The translations under genes and the position numbers were made by a program. A stretch of DNA of 64,000 nucleotides from Prorocentrum cordatum (taxonomy: Eukaryota > Sar > Dinophyceae > Prorocentrales > Prorocentraceae): assembly GCA_963575745.1 (NCBI GenBank), contig CAUYUJ010006491.1, positions 434,942 to 498,941 on the forward strand, read 5' to 3'. Shown piece by piece: positions 44,047-55,179 of the stretch. The notes under the pieces are model-generated. The model was not told where the DNA came from and ran no database searches. It saw only the letters and a program-made list of their open reading frames with translations. Each line of letters starts with the position of its first letter. Position 1 is the first letter of the stretch.

Positions 44047-44118
44047 TGTATGTATGTATGTACGTATGTATGTATGTATGTATGTACGTACGTACGTACG
44101 TATGTATGTGTGTATGTA

Positions 44119-44153
<35 letters not shown>

Positions 44154-44475
44154 ATGTTTGTATGTATGTATGTATGTGTGTGTATGTATGTATGTATGTA
44201 TATATGTAATGTATGTATGTAATGTAATGTATGTACTGTATGTATGTATGTATGTATGTATGTATGCATGCATGTATGTATGTATGAATGTATGTATGCA
44301 TGCATGCATGCATGCATGCATGCATGTATGTATGTATGTATGTATGCATGTATGTATGTATGTGTGTATGTATGTATGAATGTATGTATGTATGTATGTA
44401 TGTATGCATGCATGTATGTATGTATGTATGTATGTATGTATGTGTGTATGTGTGTGTATTTATATTTATATTTAT
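44000..44475. repeat. TATG tetranucleotide array
   Basis: About 470 bp of (TATG)n with TACG, TCTG and CATG variants, ending in (TATA). Confidence 0.95.
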
Positions 44476-44589
44476 ATATATATATCCCAACCATGGTGTG
44501 GTGTTGGGTCCTCGTTTTGAAGAGACAGCGCCCCGCGTTCCTCACTCCCTCCCTCCCTCCTTCTCCCTCTCCTCCCCCTCCTCCCTCCT

Positions 44590-45625
44590 CCCTGCGTTTC
44601 ACCCACCCAGTGCAGCGCTTCGTGGCCCCATAGGGACCTCCACCGAAGGCGCCAGTGCCACCGCCTGCATGCGCCCCGAAACATCCAATTCGGCATTTTC
44701 ACCCACCCAGTACAGCGCTTCGTGGCTCCATAGGGAATTCCACCGAAGGCCCCAGAGCCACCGTCCGCATGCGTCCCGAAACGAAGCGTCAACTTTTTTG
44801 GCATTTTCACTCACCCAGTATACTTCGTGGCCCCATAGGGAGCTCCACCGAAGGCCCCAGAGCCACCATCCGCATGCGTCCCGAAACATCCAATTTGGTA
44901 TTTTCGCCTACCCATTACAGCGTTTCGTGGCCCCATAGGGAGCTCCACCGAATGCCCCAAAGCCACCGTCCGCGCGCGCCCCGAAACATTCGCTTTTCAC
45001 CCACCGAGTACAACCTTTTCGTGGTCCCATAGGGAGCTCCACCGAAGGCCCGAGTGCCACCGGCCGCATGCGCCCCGAAACGCCCAATTTGGCATTTTCA
45101 CCCACCCGGTACAGCGTTTCGTGGCTCCATAGGGAGCTTCACCGGGGGCCCCAGTGCCACCGTCCGCGCGCGTCCCGAAACATCCAATTTGGCATTTTCG
45201 CCAACACAGTGCAACGTTTCGTGGCCCCATAGGGAGCTCCACCGATGGCCCCAGTGCCACCGCCCGCACGCGTCCCGAAACATCCATTTCGGCATTTTCA
45301 CCCTCCCAGTACAGCGTTTCGTTGCTTTACAGGGAGCTCACCGAAGGTCCCACTGCCATCGTCCGCGTGCGTCCGGGAACATCCACTTTGGCATTTGCAC
45401 TCACCCAGTACAGCGTTTCGTGGCACCATCGGGGGCTCCACCGAAGCCACCAGTGGGATCGCCCGCATGCGTCCCGCAGGCCGAATTTGGCATTTTCACC
45501 CGCCCAGTACAGCGCTTCGTGGCCCCATAGGGGGCTCCACCGATGGCCCCGGTGCTACCGCCCGCATGCGTTCACCTCCACCCAGTGCAGCGCTTCGTGG
45601 CCCCATAGGGAGCTTCACAGAAGAA
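44590..45625 (-). repeat. ~100-bp satellite, array 3, inverted
   Basis: The unit on the + strand reads CAGCGTTTCGTGGCCCCATA, GGGAGCTCCACCGAAGGCCC, CACCGTCCGCATGCGTCCCG and AATTTGGCATTTTCACCCACC. It is the reverse complement of the family at 30.9, 34.6 and 60.5 kb, with an extra ~10-bp segment that lengthens the period to about 100 bp (landmarks at 44735, 44840, 44940, about 45034). About ten copies. Confidence 0.9.
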
Positions 45626-45878
45626 TATATTCACAATTGCAGTGCCCACAGCTGCATATGGTTGGGTCCCTCGCCAGGATTTTATTTATCTGTTTATTTT
45701 ATTTATATATATATATACACATTGTTGTTGTTGTTCTCTCCCTCTCTCTCTATTGTTTTGTTTCTCTCTCTCTCTCCCTCTTTCTCTCTCTCCCTCGCCC
45801 TCTCTTTCTCTCTGTCTTTCTGCATCTAATGGCCTTCGTCCCATCTCGCCACCGTGCTTGGGTTGTGGGTCATAGGCC
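45626..45878. other. No gene seen; TA and CT microsatellites
   Basis: Short TATATA tract at about 45705-45718, TTG at 45722-45734, and a CT tract to about 45825. Confidence 0.6.
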
Positions 45879-45879
45879 T

Positions 45880-46395
45880 CTTGGATGTTCGTGGGGATGC
45901 CGTGGGAAGCTTCCCGGGGGCCTTCTGGAGGCAGTTGGGAAACCTCTTGGGGGCCGTTTTGTACCGTCTTGGGGCCTTTTGGAGCCCTCTTGGGGTGTCT
46001 TGGAGCGGAAGGCTATAATTTTCGGTTCGGGTTCCCCTCGTGGGCCCTTCTTGGGGCCGTGTCTGGGCTCTCTTACGCCGTCGAGGGCGCCTCTTGGGCC
46101 GTCTTTGGGCCCCCTTGGGGGCCTGTTGGGTCATCTTGGGACGATGTTTGAGACCTCTTGGATCGTCTTAGACGCGGTGAGAAAAACATGCGTGTTCATT
46201 TGGGATTTCGGCGATTTTTGTCTCTTGGTGCCCTCTTGGGAGGTCTTGAGCCGTCTTGGGCGCCTCTTCAGCCGTCGTCAGGCCATCTTGGACGTCTTGG
46301 ACCGATCGTTCGGCGATTGGGAGCCCTCTTGGGCCGTCTTGGAGGCCTCTGGGGCGTTTTTGGGGCATGCGGGAAGGTGTGGCAATCCGCAGGGA
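45880..46395 (+). repeat. CTCTTGGGGCCGTCTTGG minisatellite
   Basis: Degenerate 17-25-bp units such as CTCTTGGGGGCCGT, CTCTTGGGCCGTCTTGG and GTCTTGGAGC. Related words are at 21.07-21.26 kb and 51.37-51.42 kb (reverse complement) and at 63.6-63.83 kb. Confidence 0.75.
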
Positions 46396-46536
46396 ATTTG
46401 AGAACTAGGAGATTTGAGAACCATCAAGGATTGGGGGCTGAGACCGGAAGGAGGCCAAAGGACTTGAGGACACTCCGGCTCGCGCCTCAGGGCACGGAGG
46501 CGGATCTCTCTGTGTATCTATCTTTTGTTCATCCAG

Positions 46537-46707
46537 GTGAAGCTCAACATGAAGCCAGGCCAGTTCGGTACGAACTTTAAGGCCGATCTGGCGAAGCCGC
46601 TGGAAGACGAGTACCTCAACCTGATGATCCGGGACGACTTCGGGGACGAGCTCAAGCGGAAGCTGAAGCTCTTCGACCACGACCAGAAGAGGTGCCTGGA
46701 CATCCAG
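46537..46707 (+). CDS. VPS13: VPS13-like gene, exon 6
   Basis: 57 codons in phase 0 at both ends: VKLNMKPGQFGTNFKADLAK, then PLEDEYLNLMIRDDFGDELK and RKLKLFDHDQKRCLDIQ. In VPS13 proteins the WW segment is followed by a helix of the form Y-x-x-L-Y-K-R and a Lys/Leu-rich helix, which EDEYLNLMIRDD...RKLKLFDHDQ resembles. It begins after ATCCAG and ends at ATCCAG|GCTC, another GC donor. The link to exon 5 is by frame and shared splice words. The protein match is moderate. Confidence 0.5.
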
Positions 46708-46864
46708 GCTCGGGGCGAGGGAGAGGAGCGGGGACGAGAGGGGGGTGCGAGGGCGGGAGGAGGGTGCAGCACGGGAGGGGGAGCGACTCAGCGGGTTCCC
46801 GGCGGGGGTGGGTGGGATGGGGTGTGGCGGTGGGCCTGTGGGTGGTCTTTGGCCCGTGGCCCGT

Positions 46865-47155
46865 GAGCTGCGGCCCGCGGGGGGAGGAGAAGCAGGAGGA
46901 GGGGGAGGAGGGAGGAGGGAGGAGGGAGGAGGGAGGAGGGAGGAGGGAGGAGGGAGGAGGAGGAGAGGAGGAGGAGGAGGAGGAGGAGGAGGAGGAGGAG
47001 GAGGAGGAGGAGGAGGAGGAGGGAGGAGGAGGAGGGAGGAGGAGGGAGGAGGAGGGGGGGGAGGAGGAGGGAGGAGGAGATAGAGGAGGGAGGAGGAGGG
47101 AGGAGGGAGGAGAGAGCAGGAGGATGAGGAGGAGGAGGAGGAGGAGGAGGGACGA
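46865..47155 (+). repeat. GAG/GGAGGGA tract
   Basis: About 290 bp of GGAGGGAGGA and (GAG)n, purine-rich on +, beginning about 155 bp after exon 6. Confidence 0.95.
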
Positions 47156-47204
47156 GCACGGATAGTGATCGTCGACAGGATGACTGCGATGCTGACGGTT
47201 CTGG

Positions 47205-47340
47205 TGGTGACGATGCTGCTGATGCTGCTGCTGCCGATGATGAGTGATGATGGTTACTCTGCCGAGATTTATGATGATGCTGATGCTGAGGATGGTGAGG
47301 ATGATGATGATGCTGATGGTGGTGGTGGTGGCGGTGGTGG

Positions 47341-47394
<54 letters not shown>

Positions 47395-47880
47395 CGATCA
47401 TGGCTGTGGAGGAGGGGTAGGTGGAGGATGAGAGTATGGTGATGGTAGTTAAGGTGATGATGCGAATGACGAATATCCCGTTGAGGAGGATCACGATGAG
47501 CTTGGTGATGAGGGAGGTGGAGTTTGATAAGAAGGATGCGGAAAGGGTGGAGGTGGAGGTGGATGATGCTGATGATGCTGCTGCTGCTGATGATGATGAT
47601 GATGGTGATGATGGTGGTAGTTGTGATGATGTTGACGAGGAGTAGTGGGGGGGAACAGGCGGAGGAGGAACAATCATCATGGTTAGAAGAGAGTGAGGAG
47701 GATGGGCAGCCAGATGCGGACGCGGTTGATGTAGATGATGCTGACGATGCTCTTTGATGGCGATTGTGAGAGTGAGGAGGAGCAGGTGAAATTGGGCAGA
47801 GGATGCGGATGGCTAATTATCATGATGATGGGGACGATGAGGAGGATCAGGTGGATGAGAAGGATGACGGTTACGAGCGC
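47205..47880 (+). repeat. GAT triplet array, partly degenerate
   Basis: (GAT)n/GCTGAT with the best part at 47338-47398. Degenerate GAT/GAG continues to about 47880. Confidence 0.85.
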
Positions 47881-48702
47881 GCGCTGACGCCATGAATTGC
47901 CGCGCGAAGGAGAAATCGCCGTGCGAAGACAACACGCCACGTCACACAGTTTCAGTTATCATGCCAACCCTGGACTCAACCCATGAATATACTGATAGCA
48001 AAGGCATAAACATAAACTGTCGGATGTCCGCGTGGATTTGGTGGGTCGGCGCTGGACTTCCCCTGTCGGCGCCTCTGGCTCCGACCCAGGGAATCCTCGC
48101 GGACCTCCGAACGCTTTCGCAAGTTAAGTTAAGTTAGTCTTCTTCTTCTTCTTCTTCGTATAAGTGGTGTCGTGTGTGGTGCCCCAAGGTCCTATTGACC
48201 GGCCAGGGACCGTGAAGTCATAGGTAAGGCTGTTACTGAGAGAGGAGGGGGAGAGAGAGAGAGAGAGATAGAGAGATACAGAGAGAGAGAGAGAGACAAT
48301 TCAAGGGAGGTTCTGTGAAACTCACATCATCCAGACCCCCAGCGCGCGAGGAAGTCAGGCCAACATCGGCGCTTCCTGCACCGTTTCGGGCTCCGCGGGA
48401 AGCTTCCCAAACTGGCGTTCTCGCCTGGGACGTCCTGGCGAAATCGGCCTCGGGGGGCGGCAGGGGGCGAGAGTACCTCCTTACACCTTTTCCGGCGAAT
48501 GCGGCGAATCAGGCGCACTCCTGGTCAACCTCAGAGCGGTCGGCTTGAAATAAGCAAACAAAGCGCAGAGGTCCACGCCAGGAGTTCAGCATATCCACCT
48601 AGTTGGAGACGCGGTCCCTCGAGGATCTCGCAAAGCGTTGGGTATGGCTATGTCTTGCCCCCTGAGCGAGGGGGGGGGAGAGAGAGGATATAGAGAGGGA
48701 CA

Positions 48703-48750
<48 letters not shown>

Positions 48751-49204
48751 TAGAGAAAAGCAGCAACTAACAATAGAGAAACAGCAGATGGAGAGAGAGG
48801 GAGAGAGCGCAACACATCGGACAGCGAGTCTGTCCTCGCCCCAATGCTGCCAGCGCCAGGCAGGCCGTCCTCGCATTCGCGGGAGGCGCCGCATATGTAA
48901 CAGGGGCGGTGGGATGACCTCTCTTTTGGCGCGGTCGGCGGGGACTCCGACATGAGAAAAGGGGCGGGCGGCGGTGATCAGGGCGCTATCTGGCTCGTCT
49001 GCGCCCCCGTAACTCCGAGAGGCACCCATGTGTAGCACGCTTCTGCATGCGCACTTCGGAACTCACTAATACATCGGCGCTGAAAGAGTTTCGCCACGAA
49101 TTGAGACTCCATCGTTTTGTGTTGGCAGGCCAGGATCCCGACGGGTGGGATTTATATATAATTTCATTTTCTATGAATAAATAAAACGCCGGTTTTTTTA
49201 ATCT
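47881..49204. other. No gene seen; GA and TA microsatellites
   Basis: A short CTT tract at 48138-48155, GA tract at about 48243-48298, and TA tract at about 48706-48747. No coding region is recognised. A downstream VPS13-like exon may be hidden here but was not found. Confidence 0.45.
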
Positions 49205-50070
49205 ACCACGTTTTGAATATCGGAGGTTGGGGGGTGAGATCGAAGTGGGATGGAGAGCCCCCCACCAGGAAATCGGTTTCGGTTTTGTGTTCGTGCGTGC
49301 CGTGCGTGCCGGCGAGGCGAAGGTGCGTGGGCGGGCGACAGGAAACCCTCCTGTGGCTGAGGCGCGGCCGGACCATATGATTCTCCCTCTGGCGAGCGGT
49401 GGCGCGCGGTGTCCCGCCGGTATCCCGCCGGTGTCCCGCTTGTGGCTGGGCCCTGGCCGGACCAAATGATTCTCCCCCCGGCAAGCGGTGGCGCGCGGTG
49501 TCCCGCCAGTGTCCCGCCGGTGTCCCGCCGGTGTCCCGGTGTCCCGCTGGTGCGGTAACGATAGTGGCACCGATGACGAAATCGATTATGAGATCGATCG
49601 TGAGATCGATAGTGAGACCGCTCGTGAGATCGATCGTGAGATCGAGAGTGGGATCGATAGTGAGATGAATCGTGATATCGATTGTGAGATCGAGTGATAC
49701 CGATAGGGACATCGCTAGTGGGATCGATAGCGAGATCCACAGTGAGATCGACAGTAAAATCGATCGAGTGAGATCGGTAATTTGTGAGATCGAATGAGAT
49801 CGATAGTAGGATCGATGGTCCCATTGATCGTGAGGCCGATAACGACATCGCTTGTGATATCGATAGAGAGATCGATAATGGGATCGGTGGTGAGGTCGAT
49901 CGTGATACCGATAACGACATCGCTTGTGAGATCGATAGAGACATCGATAGTGCTATTGATTGAGTGGGATCGATCGTAAGATCGATAGTGAGATCGATCG
50001 AGTAAAATCGATAGTGTGATTGATCGATCGAATGGGATCGATTATGAAAGCGATTGTGGGTCCATTGCGA
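49205..50070 (-). repeat. Composite satellite, inverted copy: GTGTCCCGCCG plus GAGATCGATAGT
   Basis: Read on +: a unique segment with GGAGAGCCCCCCAC and AAATCGGTTTCGG (49245-49285), then GTGTCCCGCCG 11-mers (about 49410-49550, in two blocks each led by GCGGTGGCGCGCGGTG), then 12-mers of GAGATCGATAGT from about 49560 to 50060. This is the reverse complement order of 31880-32470, with a longer 12-mer block. Confidence 0.85.
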
Positions 50071-50123
50071 CATCGATTGGGTGAGACGTTGGGTCCCCCC
50101 TTCAACTCTCTTACCATCCAGGG

Positions 50124-50136
50124 ATTTCGGCTCAAG
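50124..50136 (+). other. Spliced-leader-like word (possible relic)
   Basis: ATTTCGGCTCAAG matches the last 13 bases of the dinoflagellate spliced leader at 12 positions. It lies about 100 bp upstream of an intronless open frame, in the position expected for a relic leader of a retroposed mRNA. Confidence 0.4.
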
Positions 50137-50237
50137 GCTTTTGTTGCGCTCGGCACGCGGGGGGGCCGCGAACGCACCCACTTCGGTCACGCACCCCCTT
50201 CGGCCTCGCTGCGAGGGGCTAGGCTTTGTCAGCCGAA

Positions 50238-51399
50238 ATGCTCGACAAGAATGTGGAGACGCTGAAGAACATGAACAACCAGGCGGCCAAGTACGCCAAG
50301 TGGTACGTGAAGGTCCTCGACCCGAAGGTCCTTGATTACACGTTCACAGCGAGAAGCGAAAAAGTAGCGGCGCAGAAGTTCAATTGCGTTTTGGTTTCCG
50401 ACGCGCCCGCGCAGTACATGCTCGGCGGGGTGCCCTTCAGTTTCCATTATCGGAACGCGGCAGTCGAAGACTTTGAAAAAATCGCGGCAGACTCCGCGTG
50501 GGAGCTCCGTGCCCTGAGCTTCGACGCCAGAGCCAAGGCCCGTTGAAGTCGGTGGTCTTGCTTTGCAGCCCATCCGCAATGGTTCGAGTCCCGCCCGCCA
50601 GCCAGGAAGCGTTGGCGCATCCCGCTAAGGTGCTCCAGATCGCATTGGACAGCAAGGGCGTCGTTGAGATTCTCATGGAGGTTGCCGCTGGTGCATCCCG
50701 CCGGGCGGCGTTCGACTTGCGCGGCAAGTTCCTTGGCATCAGCACTTCCAAGCAGGTCGCTAAAAACGGCAACCTCCTAAAGGTGGCCGAAGCGGAGTTC
50801 GCGGGTGCCGGCGGCGGGGAGATCGTGGCGGCCGCGTGGCACAAGGCGCGCGAGTACTTCGTCTGCGCGCGCGCGGGGTCTGGCGTCGCTGTGCCCGGGC
50901 GCAGTGCCGCCCTTGAGAACGGCGAGGTGAAGATCAACATCTGGCCGGGGGCCCGCGTCGGCACCGTTGGAGACCGGGGTCAGTTTTTGACAAGCTTGGG
51001 CGCCGCCAGTGTGTCGGCCGAGGTGCTCGCCGCCCCGTGGGCGCCGTCAAGCGCCGGCGCGACGTTCGGGGCATTCTCCGCCAGAAGAACTGGGTGGTCA
51101 AGCAGTGCATCGTGGAGGTGGGCGTCGCGCCTCCGGGCGCAGTGGTTTCCGCGAGTGCCATGCGTATGTGCTGCGGCCTCTCCGCGGTGTCCGGCGATGT
51201 CGCTCTGCCGGTGCCAGTGAGTCGCGTCGTCGAGGGCCCGCTCCAAGGTCTGGCAGTCTGCCGCGGCGGTGGCAATGACATCGGTGCAAACCGGGTGTTG
51301 CTGCTGGCGCGCGGCCAGAGTGAAATCAAAATGAAGTCTTTTGACGATGAGAAGGTGCTCGCAGATCATGCCTCCAAGAGGCTTCCAAGAGGCCCCTAA
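50238..51399 (+). pseudogene. Unrecognised ORF with two frameshifts, possible OB-fold-like
   Basis: ATG at 50238 opens a frame to 50546 (KWYVKVLDPKVLDYTFTARS; FNCVLVSDAPAQYMLGGVPF). A second frame continues from about 50555 (KSVVLLCSPSAMVRV; LRGKFLGISTSKQVAKNGNL; NGEVKINIWPGARVGTVGD), and a third from about 51040 to TAA 51399 (NWVVKQCIVEVGVAPPGAVV). The three parts read as one protein of about 380 residues. I do not recognise the family. The pattern FxCVLVSxxPxQYMLGxVPF is suggestive of a small beta-barrel such as an OB fold, but this is only a guess. No intron is seen. Confidence 0.5.
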
Positions 51400-51425
51400 G
51401 AGGCCTCCGAGACCCCCCCGAGAGG
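51365..51425. repeat. CCAAGAGGC short repeat
   Basis: Four or five copies of CCAAGAGGCYYC, a member of the CTTGGGGCC/GGAGGCCCC word family. It overlaps the last codons of the preceding ORF, so the ORF end may be run-on. Confidence 0.7.
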
Positions 51426-53144
51426 TTGAGAAGACGCGCCCGAACGGCCCCCCGAGCCCTTGCAAAACGAATTAAATAGATTATTACTTCGTTGGTCCCT
51501 GGGGGGAGTGCTGCCGAGGCGCCCGAGAGCGAAGGGTGGCGTGAACAACTCGACATCGAGGCCCCCGAGAGCGAGTGGCAACGCAACAGTCGCCACTGTT
51601 GCCCAGTGCTGGCCCCCCTCCCCCCCGACCTCCTTATTGCCCGCGGGGTGGTTGCATGGGTAAACGTTGGATAACGGGAGGAAATTTTTGGGTTCGTGAA
51701 TCCCAGATCGTTGATGCGACCGCTCTTGGCCCAGCCAGCCAGGATTCCAGGGTGGAACGGGGGGCAGCTTTGCGCGGTCGGGACAGGGGCCAGCTTTCGT
51801 CCGCCCGTTCGCGCGGAAGTAAACGACGAAACTTGCATCTTCTTGTCGCTTCCATTGGACGTGGCGAACTCATGTAATGGCTTAGTTAAGGGGGTGGCTC
51901 CACCTATGAGCATCCCTCTCGCCGGCCCTGCGCGCGCAGCTACAGAACAGTTGCCTACGAGTCGCGCAGCGCTTCAGAAGTGAACAGTTGCGCACGTAGA
52001 CGCGCCTGGTCACTCGCCCAGGGGGGCCCCGGCGCGAGCGGGCGATTGGGCCAGATGAGATCGGAGTCGGGGTTTTGACCATCGACTCCGCCTTTCGGCA
52101 TGTCTGCGCGTGCCTTTGGGGGAGTAGATCGGTCTGGCGATCGCGAGTCGAGGCGTTGAGCGATCGGCCGCTTACCAGTTCGCATGTTATCGGGTAGTGT
52201 GTCGTGAATCGTGGATCGTCGGGGGCCCGCAGTCCCCATTTTTGGCCCATGACGCAGTGCGGCCGTATTCCGTAGTCCGTAGTTCATAGTCAGCGATCGT
52301 CAATGTTAGCGGATCCCAGTGTATGAGATTTGCCATTATGAAGTAATGGGGCACGAGACAAGTAGGCAGTTGGAGAGGGGGCTGCAGGACTCGGGGGGGA
52401 AGGGATCAGAGGGGCATGAATTAAGGAGACGCGCTAGAGAAAGGGTCGGGCAAATGCCTTTTGCGCCGTGGTGCCGCGATGCCGTGCCGCGGTGCTGTGG
52501 TCGAGTGCTAGTGCCGTGTCAGAGTGTAAGGTAACTAGACGGTATTCGTGTCCGTTGGGCCGCATCGCGTCATGTCGCCTGCCGCGCTGTGGTGCCGCGC
52601 CGTGCCGCGCCGTGCATTGACGCGCGCAACGTCTCGATCTCGGGCAGTGCCGTCGCACCGCCAAGTGCCATGGGGCAGGCGTTATCGTACAGCGGTGCCA
52701 CGGTGCCGCCGTTGACCTGCCGCGCTTCGTGGTGGTGTCGCCCACCGGGGAACGTTGCGTTGGGGGCCCCGTTAATTTCTTCCGGTAGCTACTCGCGCCC
52801 CTTTCTCCTGATCAACCTCCTCTCGTCATTCTTCGCTGCTTCGCGCCCCGAATCCTTTTCCCATTACCCTCGTCCCCTTTCCTCTCTCGTCGTCCTCCTC
52901 GCCCTGCTTCTTCCCAGCTCCTGCGTTCGCTTGCCTTCTGCGTCCGATTTGTCGATGTCCCCGCCTTTTCTCCCGTCGGTTGTTCTCGTGCTGTGCCCCT
53001 CCCTTTTCTTCTTCCCGCGCAGCCGTGCCAGGCGCGAGTTGGATTTCGAAAAACAGGTCGGTCCGCAAACATTGAGGCCCAAAGTTTCTGAGCCTTCAAT
53101 GCTAACCCCATCCCGGTTGCACGTTCTGTTCCTTCGTGCTGCAA
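51426..53144. other. No gene recognised
   Basis: Mixed sequence. GTGCCGCGCCGTGCC short repeats lie at about 52470-52620, and CTTCCC-rich sequence at 52790-53000. Open frame 52589-53485 covers part of it, but only its end (from 53145) looks coding. Confidence 0.4.
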
Positions 53145-54266
53145 TGTCTGGCACGCCTCGCGCTCCCGTGGCGAAGGCGCCAGGCCCGTCGGCGCGTTCG
53201 CCTGCGATCGCCAGCCCAGCCTCTGGCACCGCGCGGACCTCCCCTGCCCAGCGCGCGCCGCTGCCGCCTGCGAAGACGAGCAACTCCACGATTGACGACG
53301 AGGCGTTGGCGCGCAGAGGGCGCTGCGTGACCATCATCGATGAGTGCATCGCGCCTTGCTTTCTTCTTGCCGCTGATCAGCGAGTTGAACAAGCGCGCGG
53401 GCACATGCCAAGGATGTGCAGTGCGCGGGCGCGAAGTTCGAGAAAGAGGCGGAGACATTCGGACAGACCGTTGAGGAGTTTCTGACCAGGATCATCACGC
53501 ACTATTCGGGCCTCACGCTGGGCGAGTTCGTGAAATCGGAGCAGCAGGACAACGTTTGGTCTCCAGTGGCCGAAGGCGCTCAAGTACCCTGGGGAGGCGA
53601 AGATGGTCGAGGTGCCGTGCGTTGTCATCGTCAAGAGGATATCTGAGTGCGCCGATCGGCTGCAGCGTTTCAAGTCGAAGGGTGGCGCCCCTGTCTCGGG
53701 CTCGCTCAACTGTCGCTGCGGCTGCTGCGAGCTCGAGTTCAGCGCGGCCAAGCTGGTGAAGCTCATCTACGCCGACGGCGACGAGGTGCGCGTCCCTGGG
53801 AGCTTTGCCGTCGACTGGAGCTACGCCCTCCCTTACAACTGGTGCGACTGGGCTGCGTGCTTGCAGGAGCCGCCAGCGCCGCCAGTCAATCTTGTGGAGT
53901 TCTTCGAGGTTTCGCGCGGCGGCCCCTTCGGGCTCGGGAAAGTCAGGGCGTCGTCGAAGGACTTTGCCAAGACGGTCCAGGACGCGTTCAGCGACTGCAG
54001 GCGTGAGGTCGAGGCCGCGCGGGGCGCGAGCTCGGGGTCCGTCGGGTGCGACCCATTCGGAGATCAGCACGGAACTGAAGACGCCCTGGGCCCACAAGCA
54101 GAAGGCCACGGCGAAGGCCAGGACTTCGACTGTCGAGAAGACTACGGAGGTGAAGCGCCGCCGCGCCACCTCTCTCGCCACTGCTGCGCGAGGTATCCGA
54201 CGGCCCCGCGCCGAACGCGCTGGCCCGCCGCGGGCTCGAGCGAACATGGCCAGCGTCGTCGACTGA
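53145..54266 (+). pseudogene. Unrecognised ORF with three frame changes
   Basis: ATG at 53145 starts an Ala/Pro-rich segment and GRCVTIIDECIAP. The next frame (53416-) gives GAKFEKEAETFGQTVEEFLT and RIITHYSGLTLGEFVKSEQQ. The next (53603-) gives VEVPCVVIVKRISECADRLQ, NCRCGCCELEFSAAKLVKLI and DWSYALPYNWCDWAACLQEP. The last (about 54030-54266) gives a basic tail with KRRRATSLATAARG and TGA. It reads as one protein of about 370 residues, with a Cys cluster and a Trp/Cys-rich segment. No family is recognised. It and the ORF at 50238 may belong to one repeated dinoflagellate element, but that is inference. Confidence 0.5.
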
Positions 54267-55170
54267 GCTGTGCCCCTTGTTTTATACGTGCTGGCGCGTG
54301 TTTTCTTCTCCCACACCTCGTCGTTTTCGTGTCCTGGTGCTGTGTCTGTACTGGCTTGCCGCTGGGCCGCCCGAGCTTCTCGCGCGTGCTTTGCCGCGCG
54401 CAGTTTCAAAGTTCGCGAGGCCGCTCGGCCCCCAGTTGCGCTGGCGCTCTCGGGCAGGGGGTGCCTAGGGGCAAAGTGCAGCGGCGTTCTTCACAAACGG
54501 GGCCTTTTGTCTCTGCGTGTGTATATGCATACACGCACGCGTAGGTATTGCGTGTCCGAGGCGACCTGCGGTTCGGGCGATCTAGGAGATCCAGCGCCCG
54601 TGCCCCCCCCCCCCCCTTCCTCCCACTTTTAACCTTTCTGGCGAGCTTGGCGCGTCTGGCGCCTCTAGCTCCACCGCGCATCGCGTCGCGTCTCGGCTTC
54701 GGAGGCGGACGAGCTGGAGGATTTAGATGGGGTTGGGGGGATTGGAGGATGGACTAGCAGAGTTGGCGAGACGCATCAAAGGATCTAAGGGTGGAGACAA
54801 GTTTGACCAGGGAGAGTAGACGGGCAAGGACAAGGACGATGCGCGCGAGTGGTGGGCGAGCCCCGCCGACTGACGCGATGGGAGGACTTGGGCTCCACGG
54901 CGGCGCGCGCGTCGCGATGGCTTGACTGCCCCCGCGCTCTCCATTTTCGCCCGCGTCCATTCGCGGCTTCAGGGGGCTCCCCCGGGCATTCTGGATTTTG
55001 CTGTATCTTTCCGACCTTCGGGCTGTTGGATGGACCCAGCTGCCGCCGCGGACCTAGTCGGGCGATCCCCCGCGCCGGCTGGCGCGGCGGCCCCAGCAGC
55101 AGGCGATGCCGACGACGGCGCCGACGACGACGTCGACGCGCGACTTCGGCGGCGCTGAGTCGCGCGCGCG
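54267..55170. other. No gene recognised
   Basis: Includes an 11-13-base poly-C run at about 54605 and no recognised domain. Probably 3' flank of the preceding ORF. Confidence 0.4.
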
Positions 55171-55179
55171 ACGTTGGGC

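Larger units (their letters stand above)
37466..46536 (+). other. 9.1-kb GC-AG intron filled with repeats and LINE B
   Basis: Defined by exon 5 ending ATCCAG|GCGG and exon 6 beginning after ATCCAG|GTGA. Both sides are phase 0 and share ATCCAGG. It holds a CCTTCC tract, an almost full-length decayed LINE, CT and TATG microsatellites, a reverse-oriented array of the ~90-100-bp satellite, and a CTTGGGGCC minisatellite. The pairing of these two splice sites is inferred from frame, family order and the shared repeat, not from a transcript. Confidence 0.5.

Noticed and set aside
43550-44602. - strand frame with His/Thr/Tyr repeats
   Set aside because: Translation of the TATG and CT microsatellites.
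50238-54266. Programmed ribosomal frameshifting to explain the broken ORFs
   Set aside because: No consistent slippery site or structure was noticed at the junctions, and LINEs in the same window show similar damage. Decay or assembly indels are simpler.
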